Below, piece by piece: positions 1 through 6,487 of a DNA stretch of 64,000 nucleotides. A program made the translations under genes and the position numbers. Below the pieces are notes generated by a model. The model had not been told where the DNA came from, did not search any database, and saw only the letters and a program-made list of their open reading frames with translations. The stretch spans positions 1 through 64,000 of the forward strand of contig NZ_MUGS01000001.1 of assembly GCF_002222055.1 (NCBI RefSeq), written 5' to 3'. Source of the stretch: Flavobacterium araucananum. GTDB lineage: Bacteria > Bacteroidota > Bacteroidia > Flavobacteriales > Flavobacteriaceae. Position 1 is the stretch's first letter, and every line of letters starts with the position of its first letter.

Positions 1-864
1 TTAAATGAAAATCAAAAAAATGAATTAAAAAAATCGCTTGAATATTTAGAAAATATAGAACCTAATTCTACAAATTTAGAAAATGTTGATTATGTGCAAT
101 CTTTAATTGCAAAACTTTGCTATAAAAACAATATATCTGACTTTAATATTAAAACATTTGAACAAGTTTTAATTAGAAATTTAGAAAACTATATTGCTAA
201 TCAAAACCCAATTATTACGACAACAGATGAACTATTACAAGCAATATTCTTAATCTTTTTAAATGATATAGAAATTGTTGATAGTAATTTAAAACGTTTA
301 CAAAATCTACCTGCAAGAAGATTTTATTCAATGATTTTAGGTTGGAGAAGTTCGAGTGCTTCGTACAAGGAAATGATAGGAAGTTTTATGCGTTATTGGA
401 GAAATCTAACGAATGATAATTTATTAATTTATATCGGCGAAAAATGGGGAGAAGTTAAAAGAAACTTTACCGATTTCAAACCTCTATACGTTGATTTAAG
501 AACAAAAAACAATACTCAAAGGATAAATTTAGCTATTCTAAAAATAAAAGAAGAACAAGACTTTATTGAATTCAATCTTCTGAAATATATTGAAATACTA
601 GCAGAATTAGAATTAATTGATTTGACTTTTTATGAGCAAATAAAATATGGCAGTTCTGATACAAAAATAATAACTTTATTGAAAAATGGTTTTTCAATAG
701 AACTTGCAAAATGTATAACTCAAGAAAATTACAGAAGCTATATTTCAATAAACAATCAGAGTGATGAAATAGTAATAAGTGAAAACATAATTAACGAAAT
801 GGAAATAAACGGCGAAAATAAAATCTTAATATTCGAAATAAAATATCACATTAACCAACAATAA
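1..864 (+). CDS. C-terminal part of a large protein of unknown function (5' partial)
   Basis: The reading frame is open from the first base of the window, so the start lies to the left and only the last 287 residues are visible. No catalytic motif lies in this piece. It is mainly helical and ends in a short charged beta-like tail (ILIFEIKYHINQQ). The wording of the last third (KYGSSDTKIITLLKNGFS, then a short acidic tail) reminds me of the C-terminal extension of some superfamily 2 helicases in Bacteroidota defence loci, but without the motor domain that is only a guess. An internal GTG at 94 could be mistaken for a start but is unlikely, because the frame upstream is protein-like. The next gene lies 100 bases away on the same strand. 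Confidence 0.6.
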   Translation, partial: LNENQKNELKKSLEYLENIEPNSTNLENVDYVQSLIAKLCYKNNISDFNIKTFEQVLIRNLENYIANQNPIITTTDELLQAIFLIFLNDIEIVDSNLKRLQNLPARRFYSMILGWRSSSASYKEMIGSFMRYWRNLTNDNLLIYIGEKWGEVKRNFTDFKPLYVDLRTKNNTQRINLAILKIKEEQDFIEFNLLKYIEILAELELIDLTFYEQIKYGSSDTKIITLLKNGFSIELAKCITQENYRSYISINNQSDEIVISENIINEMEINGENKILIFEIKYHINQQ

Positions 865-868
865 TCAC

Positions 869-945
869 TTCTGCCAACACTTACTACAAGCGATTTGGGG
901 CATTTGGTTTAATTTAAAAATGGTATTTTGGATGTTTTGGCAGAA
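869..945. repeat. Imperfect inverted repeat between cassette-like genes
   Basis: TTCTGCCAACA at 869-879 is mirrored by TGTTTTGGCAGAA at 933-945, enclosing about 50 bases. The layout (complementary ends right after a stop codon, variable middle) resembles recombination sites behind mobile gene cassettes, but the canonical integron core triplet GTT with purines is not clear, so this is only a structural likeness. Confidence 0.35.
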
Positions 946-964
946 TTAAGAATATGATTGAAAA

Positions 965-1648
965 ATGAAAGAAAAATATCTAAAATCTTTAATTCAAAAA
1001 CTCAACAAAAATAACAACAATGAGCTTATTCATTTGAGACCTCTTTCTTCAAACGTGGAATTTGCAAAAGTTTGGGTTAAAAAGCCTAAATTTCAAAAAA
1101 ACATTTCTGACATAAATGGTCCATATAATTTTTATTTTATCAAAAATGAGGATGATATTTATGTTTCAAATGTACTTGACATGGGGTCAGATTTACATTG
1201 GTTTGTGGATAAGAAATTCCGAAGAAATGGATATTTAACTAAAGCTTTAAGGGAAATAATTTTAAGTCATTTATTCCAAGATAGAAATGAGCAAAGAATT
1301 ACAATAGATAAAAGTCAAATTGGTGAAGAAAATTCTATTGCTTCGGAAAATGTAGCAGTTTCTCTTGGATTCAAAAAATTTAATGAAAAGGAATTTTTAT
1401 TATCCGGAGATAATTATTACAATGATTTTTATATTGATGGAATAAATTCTTTTATGCCTGAGGAAAAAATTGATGAATTAAAAAATAGAATAAAATATTT
1501 AGCTCAGTCATTGAAAATGATTCAAAGTGAAGTGGAAATGAAACTTGGTTTGGCTGACTATGTAGAGGAATTGGAGGAAACAGTTAAAACATTGAATGGA
1601 CATGCTATTGAATTAAAAGAAATTTGGTTTGAACAAAATCCTGACTAA
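965..1648 (+). CDS. GNAT-like N-acetyltransferase with C-terminal coiled coil
   Basis: A 227-residue protein. Residues about 75-145 have the GNAT signature: a beta-strand (LHWFVDKKFRRNGYLTKAL) whose R-R-N-G-Y stretch matches the acetyl-CoA pyrophosphate loop (Q/R-x-x-G-x-G/A), followed by the ENVAVSLGFKKF strand-turn typical of the end of the fold. Residues 160-220 are heptad-rich and probably form a coiled coil, which is unusual for a simple GNAT enzyme and suggests oligomerisation. The acetyl acceptor cannot be told. It stands alone, 100 bases after the previous gene and 180 before the next, in an accessory region. Assignment to the GNAT fold is moderately sure; activity is inferred. Confidence 0.6.
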   Translation: MKEKYLKSLIQKLNKNNNNELIHLRPLSSNVEFAKVWVKKPKFQKNISDINGPYNFYFIKNEDDIYVSNVLDMGSDLHWFVDKKFRRNGYLTKALREIILSHLFQDRNEQRITIDKSQIGEENSIASENVAVSLGFKKFNEKEFLLSGDNYYNDFYIDGINSFMPEEKIDELKNRIKYLAQSLKMIQSEVEMKLGLADYVEELEETVKTLNGHAIELKEIWFEQNPD

Positions 1649-1826
1649 CAATGTCAGCTACTAACATAGATGCTACCCATGGCTGTTGCGAGTGTCACAC
1701 TCGTTCACACAATCAAAATTATTATTTTCTAGTTAAAACTTAATTCCTCCATAAATAGAAAAAGAAATTTACATTTTTGATTTTAGAAGAATAAAAGCAT
1801 TTTGAATTTAAAAACTTTTACAGATT

Positions 1827-2144
1827 ATGGAGATAAATTTTGATGTTATTAGAATTGGAAAAATTCGTAAAGATAACACCGCAGAAATAATTCTGAAACA
1901 GAATGTTAATTTCATGAAATGTGGAATTAGGCATTTACTTAATAATATTGATAATTTGGACGAAAAAATTGAGATTATTTTAGCTATTCCAGGAAAAGGA
2001 TACTCTGTCAAAATAGTATTACAGGAAGTAAAGAAAAAGCACATTAGAAATGAGCTTAAAAACAATTTTCCCTATTCTATTTACAATGGAAAATATTCTG
2101 CTATTTTGGACAATGTAAACAATAAGATTTCTAAAGGTTACTAA
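1827..2144 (+). CDS. Hypothetical small protein
   Basis: A 105-residue, lysine-rich soluble protein with no signal peptide or membrane segment. I do not recognise a family. Beta-rich stretches such as AEIILKQNVNF and EIILAIPGKGYSVKIVLQEV suggest a small alpha/beta fold. The overlapping open frame on the other strand is hydrophobic and low in complexity, as expected for a shadow. The gene is alone, between long AT-rich spacers, like its neighbours in this accessory region. Confidence 0.45.
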   Translation: MEINFDVIRIGKIRKDNTAEIILKQNVNFMKCGIRHLLNNIDNLDEKIEIILAIPGKGYSVKIVLQEVKKKHIRNELKNNFPYSIYNGKYSAILDNVNNKISKGY

Positions 2145-2378
2145 GTCGAAAAAATGCTATTTAAATGGATTTTAGATCATTATAATATGCCGTATCCCAA
2201 CTGGCGCTCTTTTGCAACGAGTGCTTGCTTAAATTTATAAAGAAAATGGTTAGCGTTTGCAACCGGTTGGAATATTATTTGATCAATTCACTTAATGGAA
2301 AGTTGGTATTGTTATAGATTATTTATAATACAAGAACGTTAGTGTCAAACCAAAACCATAACATTCAAAATCGCGATT
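2145..2378. other. Gene-free accessory spacer
   Basis: No credible gene. The middle (about 2190-2290) has short words in both orientations (GCAACGAGTGC, GTTAGCGTTTGCAACCGG) and the end has AACGTTAGTGTCAAACC. This composition is unlike the surrounding AT-rich genes and could be the remains of a recombination junction. Confidence 0.3.
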
Positions 2379-2861
2379 ATGAATATTAATTTACCAAGTG
2401 AAGAATTATTGGATGTACTTCATCTTGCGCAAGAACAAATTTTACGAAGTGAAAGAATTAAGTTTGAAAAAAACAGAGTTTGGCGCGAAAATAGAGTTCC
2501 AAGCTCCCCTGGAGTTTACGCACTTTTTGAAAAAAATAACAGGATATTGTATATCGGAGAAAGTGGTAATTTGCGCGAACGAATGAACGAAATAAATAGA
2601 ACCGTTAATCATTCATTTCGAAGGCAATTAGGATATTCAAGATTTGGCGGTGTAAAATCAACCAAAAAATTTGAATCTGATGTAGAATTAAAACTAGATT
2701 TATTCTTTGCGGAAGAATTATATGTTGCGTTTATAGAAGTCTATTTTGGAAGATTAGAAATTGAAGCTTTCTTAATTGCTAATCATCAGGCAATTATAAC
2801 AAATTCTCTGAGTAAGCGAAAATTAAAAACGGTAATGGAATATCTCGAGCAAGCACGATAG
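2379..2861 (+). CDS. GIY-YIG family nuclease
   Basis: A 160-residue single-domain protein. Residues about 40-75 carry the GIY-YIG core: GVYAL for the GIY strand and ILYIGES for YIG, followed by NLRERM with the catalytic-type arginine; a conserved glutamate lies near residue 128-133 (GRLEIEAFLI). The family cuts one DNA strand at a time and occurs in UvrC, homing endonucleases, restriction enzymes and mobile elements. No extra DNA-binding domain is present, so its target is unknown. It sits among unrelated single genes that include an HNH nuclease gene downstream, consistent with a mobile or defence-related origin. The first ATG is used. Confidence 0.8.
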   Translation: MNINLPSEELLDVLHLAQEQILRSERIKFEKNRVWRENRVPSSPGVYALFEKNNRILYIGESGNLRERMNEINRTVNHSFRRQLGYSRFGGVKSTKKFESDVELKLDLFFAEELYVAFIEVYFGRLEIEAFLIANHQAIITNSLSKRKLKTVMEYLEQAR

Positions 2862-3003
2862 TATGGTCAGCATATAAGTACCTATAATCGTAATTGCAGA
2901 GTTTTTCAGAGTTTTTCAAAGTTAATAGATAATAATTTTAAGCATAATAAATGCACACTTTTAGCTAAATTTACTTTGAATCATTTTCATCTAAATCTGT
3001 TTT

Positions 3004-4050
3004 ATGAACCTCCCACATTCGCAGCAACTGCCGGTAAATAAGTTAGCATCAGTATTTGCTAATACTTCTGCAAGTTATAAGTTTTACTGGTTTTTAGCTA
3101 TTCTTGAACTGGTAGAAGAGGGTAACACAAATATTGAAAAAAGGAGATTATTCTCAAGAATGATTAGTAACTCTTGGTACACTGTAAATTATTTTCATGT
3201 TTCTTTTGGCAAACAAGATCTTATTCAAGATTCAGTTAGAGCTATTATACAAATAGAGAATCTTACTATAAATGAAAATAGAAAAACTTTAAATACTGTT
3301 TTAGAAAAGACTAATAAGACTGAAACTATCAAAATTTTAAATCATTTTGATAAAAATGTACCACACTGGTTTATTTCATCTTGGTTTTCAGGAAATCGTA
3401 ATGAAATTTATTCACTTTCCCAAAATTTTGATCATGGCTGTCTTTATCGTTTAGAAAAAGATTTTATAGAGATAAATCCAATATGGATTTCTTATTTACA
3501 ATCGAATGCCAAGATACTTAAAGACTTTTGCTTCTGGAATTTATCTCTATTTCTTCAGAAAAGAAACCTGAATGTTCCTGATATTCCAAATAAAATAAGC
3601 AAATCAATCACGAGAAAATCTTTAGTTAAACAAACCAACGAATATTGGAAATTAGTATTTAATGAATTGGGATCGATTGATTGTATTTTTACGAACAACC
3701 GATTAGTTTTTGACGAAAAAAAATATGCTTTGGACCATTTTGTACCTCATGCATTTGTTTCACATGATTTAATTTGGAATTTAATTCCGATAGATAAAAC
3801 TTTTAATTCCTCAAAAAGAGATAAACTTCCGTCAGTAAATAAATATTTTGATAAGTTTTATAATCTTCAAAAAACAGCTTTTGAGATCGTGAAAACCCAT
3901 AACGGTAAGAATAAATACATAGAAGAGTATCTTAGCATTTTCCCTAATTTAGAAGACAATTATGAATTTGATTATCAAAGATTCAAAGAAACTATTCAAC
4001 CTTTGATAACTATCGCCAGCAATAACGGGTTTTCATTCATGAAAGATTAA
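3004..4050 (+). CDS. HNH endonuclease domain protein
   Basis: A 348-residue protein. An HNH nuclease core lies near residues 233-285: DHFVPHAF supplies the first histidine, then LIWNLIPIDKTFNSSKRDKLP has the asparagine and the last metal-binding position. The preceding 230 residues are mainly helical, aromatic-rich and unrecognised, and may be a target-sensing domain. HNH proteins of this build occur as single-gene or two-gene defence factors in Bacteroidota, but that role is an inference here. The gene stands alone and is followed by a terminator hairpin at about 4096. Confidence 0.72.
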   Translation: MNLPHSQQLPVNKLASVFANTSASYKFYWFLAILELVEEGNTNIEKRRLFSRMISNSWYTVNYFHVSFGKQDLIQDSVRAIIQIENLTINENRKTLNTVLEKTNKTETIKILNHFDKNVPHWFISSWFSGNRNEIYSLSQNFDHGCLYRLEKDFIEINPIWISYLQSNAKILKDFCFWNLSLFLQKRNLNVPDIPNKISKSITRKSLVKQTNEYWKLVFNELGSIDCIFTNNRLVFDEKKYALDHFVPHAFVSHDLIWNLIPIDKTFNSSKRDKLPSVNKYFDKFYNLQKTAFEIVKTHNGKNKYIEEYLSIFPNLEDNYEFDYQRFKETIQPLITIASNNGFSFMKD

Positions 4051-4095
4051 TCAATTTTTATTTTTCTCTTATCAAATTAATTGCAATAATTATAG

Positions 4096-4127
4096 TCCCT
4101 GTTGAACAAAAATTCAAGGGATTTTTA
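4096..4127 (+). terminator. Rho-independent terminator after the HNH gene
   Basis: TCCCT at 4096-4100 pairs with AGGGA at 4117-4121, extended by a TTGAA/TTCAA pair with one bulge, followed directly by a T run. It lies 45 bases after the stop codon of the HNH gene. Confidence 0.6.
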
Positions 4128-4346
4128 TTAGTAAAAAGCAAAATTTTCTTATTTAGAAATAGTGCTTTTCTAGTTATACTATATGTAATTTATTTTTAAA
4201 TTATAAACAGGTATTTATACTGTGATTTCTTATCTAGCAAAATGATTAATTTGCTGGGTAAAATGATGCTGTTATGGAAAACCGTAATAGATGGATTTAT
4301 CTGCTTATTACTTTTATATAAATTTAATTATAAACAATTATTAACT

Positions 4347-4679
4347 ATGAAAAGATTTACTGTTAGAGTGCAATTACATACCAAAGAAGGGAAACATTAT
4401 GAATTAGATTCTGAGGCCTATAAAGTCTTACATGCTGAAATGGAACGTTTAGGCTTTACGAAGACAATAGAATCGGTAAGAGGATCAATCCATGATTTGC
4501 CATCAGCAGAGTATAATTTTATGACAAGCAATGATAGCATTACAAAACATCATATATTGAAAGAAGCTAGAAAAGCTGGTAGTAGTACCGGGCAATTTTT
4601 TTCAATTTTAGTAACTCCAGTTTCTGAAGTTGGAAGATGTTGGTACAATCTGGATGAAACAGAAGAAAGCGAAGATTAA
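4347..4679 (+). CDS. Small GhoS/DUF2622-like protein
   Basis: A 110-residue soluble protein when started at the ATG at 4347. A longer frame opens at 4242, but its first 35 residues are not protein-like in composition. The pattern of a basic first strand (KRFTVRVQLH), an ALHAEMERLGF-like helix, DLPSAEYNF and a late SILVTPVSEVGRCWYNL strand matches small proteins annotated as DUF2622. That family includes GhoS, the RNase antitoxin of the GhoT/GhoS type V system. I rely on memory for this match. No GhoT-like membrane toxin is visible next to it. A terminator follows at 4739. Confidence 0.5.
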   Translation: MKRFTVRVQLHTKEGKHYELDSEAYKVLHAEMERLGFTKTIESVRGSIHDLPSAEYNFMTSNDSITKHHILKEARKAGSSTGQFFSILVTPVSEVGRCWYNLDETEESED

Positions 4680-4738
4680 TTATGATACTTTGCAAAACTT
4701 AAACTATTTTAAAATAGGTTAAACACATCAAAACACTA

Positions 4739-4775
4739 AAAAAGGGATTGTCTTTATAAACAGCCCCTTTTAATA
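4739..4775 (+). terminator. Terminator hairpin
   Basis: AAAAGGG with the following ATTGT pairs imperfectly with ACAGCCCCTTTT across a short AT loop, ending in TTTTAAT. It is placed about 60 bases after the small GhoS-like gene. Confidence 0.55.
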
Positions 4776-4790
4776 TTAAGGGATGTTTTT

Positions 4791-4850
4791 TTACTCTTCA
4801 ATAGAAATTTTTCTAAACTCTTTTAATTTTTTTTCAATTTCTAAAGTTAA
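4791..4850 (-). pseudogene. Relic of a histone H1-like gene (C-terminal end only)
   Basis: Read on the minus strand, these 60 bases encode TLEIEKKLKEFRKISIEE and a stop, preceded by an in-frame stop at 4851-4853. This matches the end of the intact histone H1-like gene at 6186-6362 (STLEIEKLLKEFRKVSIEE) almost residue for residue. The N-terminal two thirds, including the AAGARAR-like basic patch, is gone. It is therefore a decayed duplicate, or the end of a copy cut away by insertion of the neighbouring genes. Confidence 0.75.
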
Positions 4851-4989
4851 TTAATTTTATCTCTATACATATCATACAAGCATTACCACTTAAATTATAA
4901 GCAAATAAAAGTTGCCTGATATTTTCCTAAAAACGTAAACTTAACAATAAATGTTTCCGAAATAAGTAAACTATTTGTAAATTTGTGAA

Positions 4990-5457
4990 ATGACAATTCA
5001 AGAAACTTCTTCGGGAAAAATTTACAATTTAGAAATTCTGCCAGTAGAAGATATTGATTTTAAGTATATAGATAAAAAACGCTATTTTTTCGATTGGAAG
5101 ACTGAAAAGGCTTACGAAATCTATAAGTTAAAAATTATCAATTCAAATGATATTTTAGGAATTATTTCTTTGGAAAGAATACCCGAGGAATGGAGAATCC
5201 ATATTAGGCTTCTAACGGTTTCATCAGAAAATAAAGGTTCGAATAAGAAGTTTGACAATATTGCTGCAAACTTAATTACCCATGCTGCGAAAATTGCAGT
5301 AGCAGAATATGCAGAGTTAGCCTGCGTATCACTCAAACCAAAAAGTAATATTGCCCAGCATTATATCGACAAATACAATATGAATATAACCGGAATGACT
5401 TTGAGTCTTGAGGTTCCGGAAATTTTAAACTTGATAAAAAAATACGATAATGAATAA
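4990..5457 (+). CDS. GNAT-like protein, candidate toxin of a two-gene module
   Basis: A 155-residue soluble protein with an acetyltransferase-like order of strands. Residues about 50-75 (ILGIISLERIPEEWRIHIRLLTVS) would be the substrate strands. NKKFDNIAANLITHAAKIA would be the cofactor helix, although the usual R-x-x-G-x-G loop is replaced by a lysine-rich one. IAQHYIDKYNM resembles the usual A-x-x-x-Y-x-x-x-G-F ending. The stop overlaps the start of the next gene by 8 bases, so the two are translationally coupled. Family patterns suggest a GNAT toxin with a helix-turn-helix partner, but activity is inferred. Confidence 0.5.
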   Translation: MTIQETSSGKIYNLEILPVEDIDFKYIDKKRYFFDWKTEKAYEIYKLKIINSNDILGIISLERIPEEWRIHIRLLTVSSENKGSNKKFDNIAANLITHAAKIAVAEYAELACVSLKPKSNIAQHYIDKYNMNITGMTLSLEVPEILNLIKKYDNE

Positions 5458-5998
5458 GAAAGTAAATATTGAAGATATTGAATTTGGAGTAGATTCAAGA
5501 TACAAATCAAATTCAGAACGTGATACCGATGGAGCGGCTTTAATGGAAGCACGTTTACAACGAATTAAAAACTTACCCGCAGATCAGGTTATTCGTGCAA
5601 AACTATTACAACTAAAATTAAAAATGGAAGCTTATATAAGCAAACCAACTTATGATAATCACCACTATTTTTCAGAATTCTTGTCGGCATATATTGATAC
5701 TATTTATAATAAGAGAAGTAGTTTTGCAAAAGATATTGATATAACTCCGGTAAGTTTAAGTCAAGTCATAAACAATCATAGAGAACCTAAAGAAGAATTT
5801 ATTCTGAAGTTAATGATACATTCTGAAAAAACATATCAGAATGTTTGTGAGTTCCATAAAAAGACATGGTTTCAGGTTTATTTTCATGAAAAAATTTGCG
5901 ATACGATGTCAACACAAGACAAATGGAGGCCAAAAATTGAAAAGCATGTAAAATTTAGTGAATCTCTAAAGTTAGAAACTGTAGGTAACAGTCGATAA
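5450..5998 (+). CDS. Helix-turn-helix regulator, candidate antitoxin
   Basis: A 182-residue protein. Residues about 85-130 form an XRE/Cro-like helix-turn-helix (FAKDIDITPVSLSQVINNHR, then EPKEEFILKLMIHSEKTY). After it comes a conserved-looking tail with FHKKTWFQVYFHEKICDTM. The N-terminal region is acidic and probably flexible. The gene overlaps the GNAT-like gene upstream by 8 bases and is followed by a strong terminator at 6131, so the two form a closed operon. Similar pairs recur in Bacteroidota genomes as far as I recall. The gene order toxin first, DNA-binding partner second, matches HigBA-like arrangements. Confidence 0.6.
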   Translation: MNKKVNIEDIEFGVDSRYKSNSERDTDGAALMEARLQRIKNLPADQVIRAKLLQLKLKMEAYISKPTYDNHHYFSEFLSAYIDTIYNKRSSFAKDIDITPVSLSQVINNHREPKEEFILKLMIHSEKTYQNVCEFHKKTWFQVYFHEKICDTMSTQDKWRPKIEKHVKFSESLKLETVGNSR

Positions 5999-6130
5999 CC
6001 AAACAGATAATTGGAATTATTCTTTTAAGTTCTAATTGAGACTTTTATTAATATTAGAGTCGCAGGAATTAAAGTTACTTACAGATTTATTAAGATCTAT
6101 TACAAGGTTCATAATCAATTTACTTATTAT

Positions 6131-6167
6131 AAAAAAAGCCTTTTCAGAAAGTCTGAAAGGCTTTTTA
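6131..6167. terminator. Bidirectional terminator
   Basis: AAAAAAGCCTTTTCAGA and TCTGAAAGGCTTTTT flank a three-base AAG loop. The A tract and T tract make it work for both the regulator gene ending at 5998 and the histone-like gene ending at 6186 on the other strand. Confidence 0.85.
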
Positions 6168-6185
6168 AGTAAAGTAAAGAATGAA

Positions 6186-6362
6186 TTATTTTTTCGACTC
6201 CTCGATAGAAACTTTTCTAAACTCTTTTAAAAGTTTTTCAATTTCCAAAGTTGATTTCCGAGCTCTAGCTCCCGCTGCTTTAACACCTTTTTCAATTAGT
6301 GAATCTGATTCTGTTTTAAATATTTCGATTTCGGTGTTTATTTTGGCTACTAAATCTTTCAT
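6186..6362 (-). CDS. Histone H1-like small DNA-binding protein
   Basis: A 58-residue protein starting with ATG at 6362 and ending with TAA at 6186. It begins MKDLVAKINTEIE, has a basic middle (KGVKAAGARARKS) and ends KEFRKVSIEESKK. This is the compact histone H1-like protein (Hc1-like) common in Flavobacteriia, which binds DNA non-specifically and may shape the nucleoid. Start, stop and length all fit the family. The terminator at 6131-6167 lies just downstream. A relic of its C-terminal end occurs 1.4 kb away at 4791-4850, which suggests that the genes between them came in next to, or split, a duplicated histone locus. Confidence 0.85.
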   Translation of the reverse strand: MKDLVAKINTEIEIFKTESDSLIEKGVKAAGARARKSTLEIEKLLKEFRKVSIEESKK

Positions 6363-6487
6363 AATATGTTTTTATTAAATTAAGGCAGCGAAAATAAAAC
6401 TTTGCTTGTTATAAAGCAATTTTGCTGCAAAAAATAAAAACGTTTTTAATTCATAAATTGTATAGAAATCATTTCCTGATTTTTTTA

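Noticed and set aside
1808..2065. Open frame on the minus strand
   Set aside because: Hydrophobic, low-complexity product; the plus-strand 105-residue frame is more protein-like.
3004..4050. Full restriction-modification system with the HNH protein
   Set aside because: No methyltransferase or specificity gene lies next to it; the only methylase is 11 kb away in the tra operon.
6181..6378. Open frame on the plus strand
   Set aside because: It is the antisense shadow of the histone H1-like gene at 6186-6362, whose protein is recognisable.
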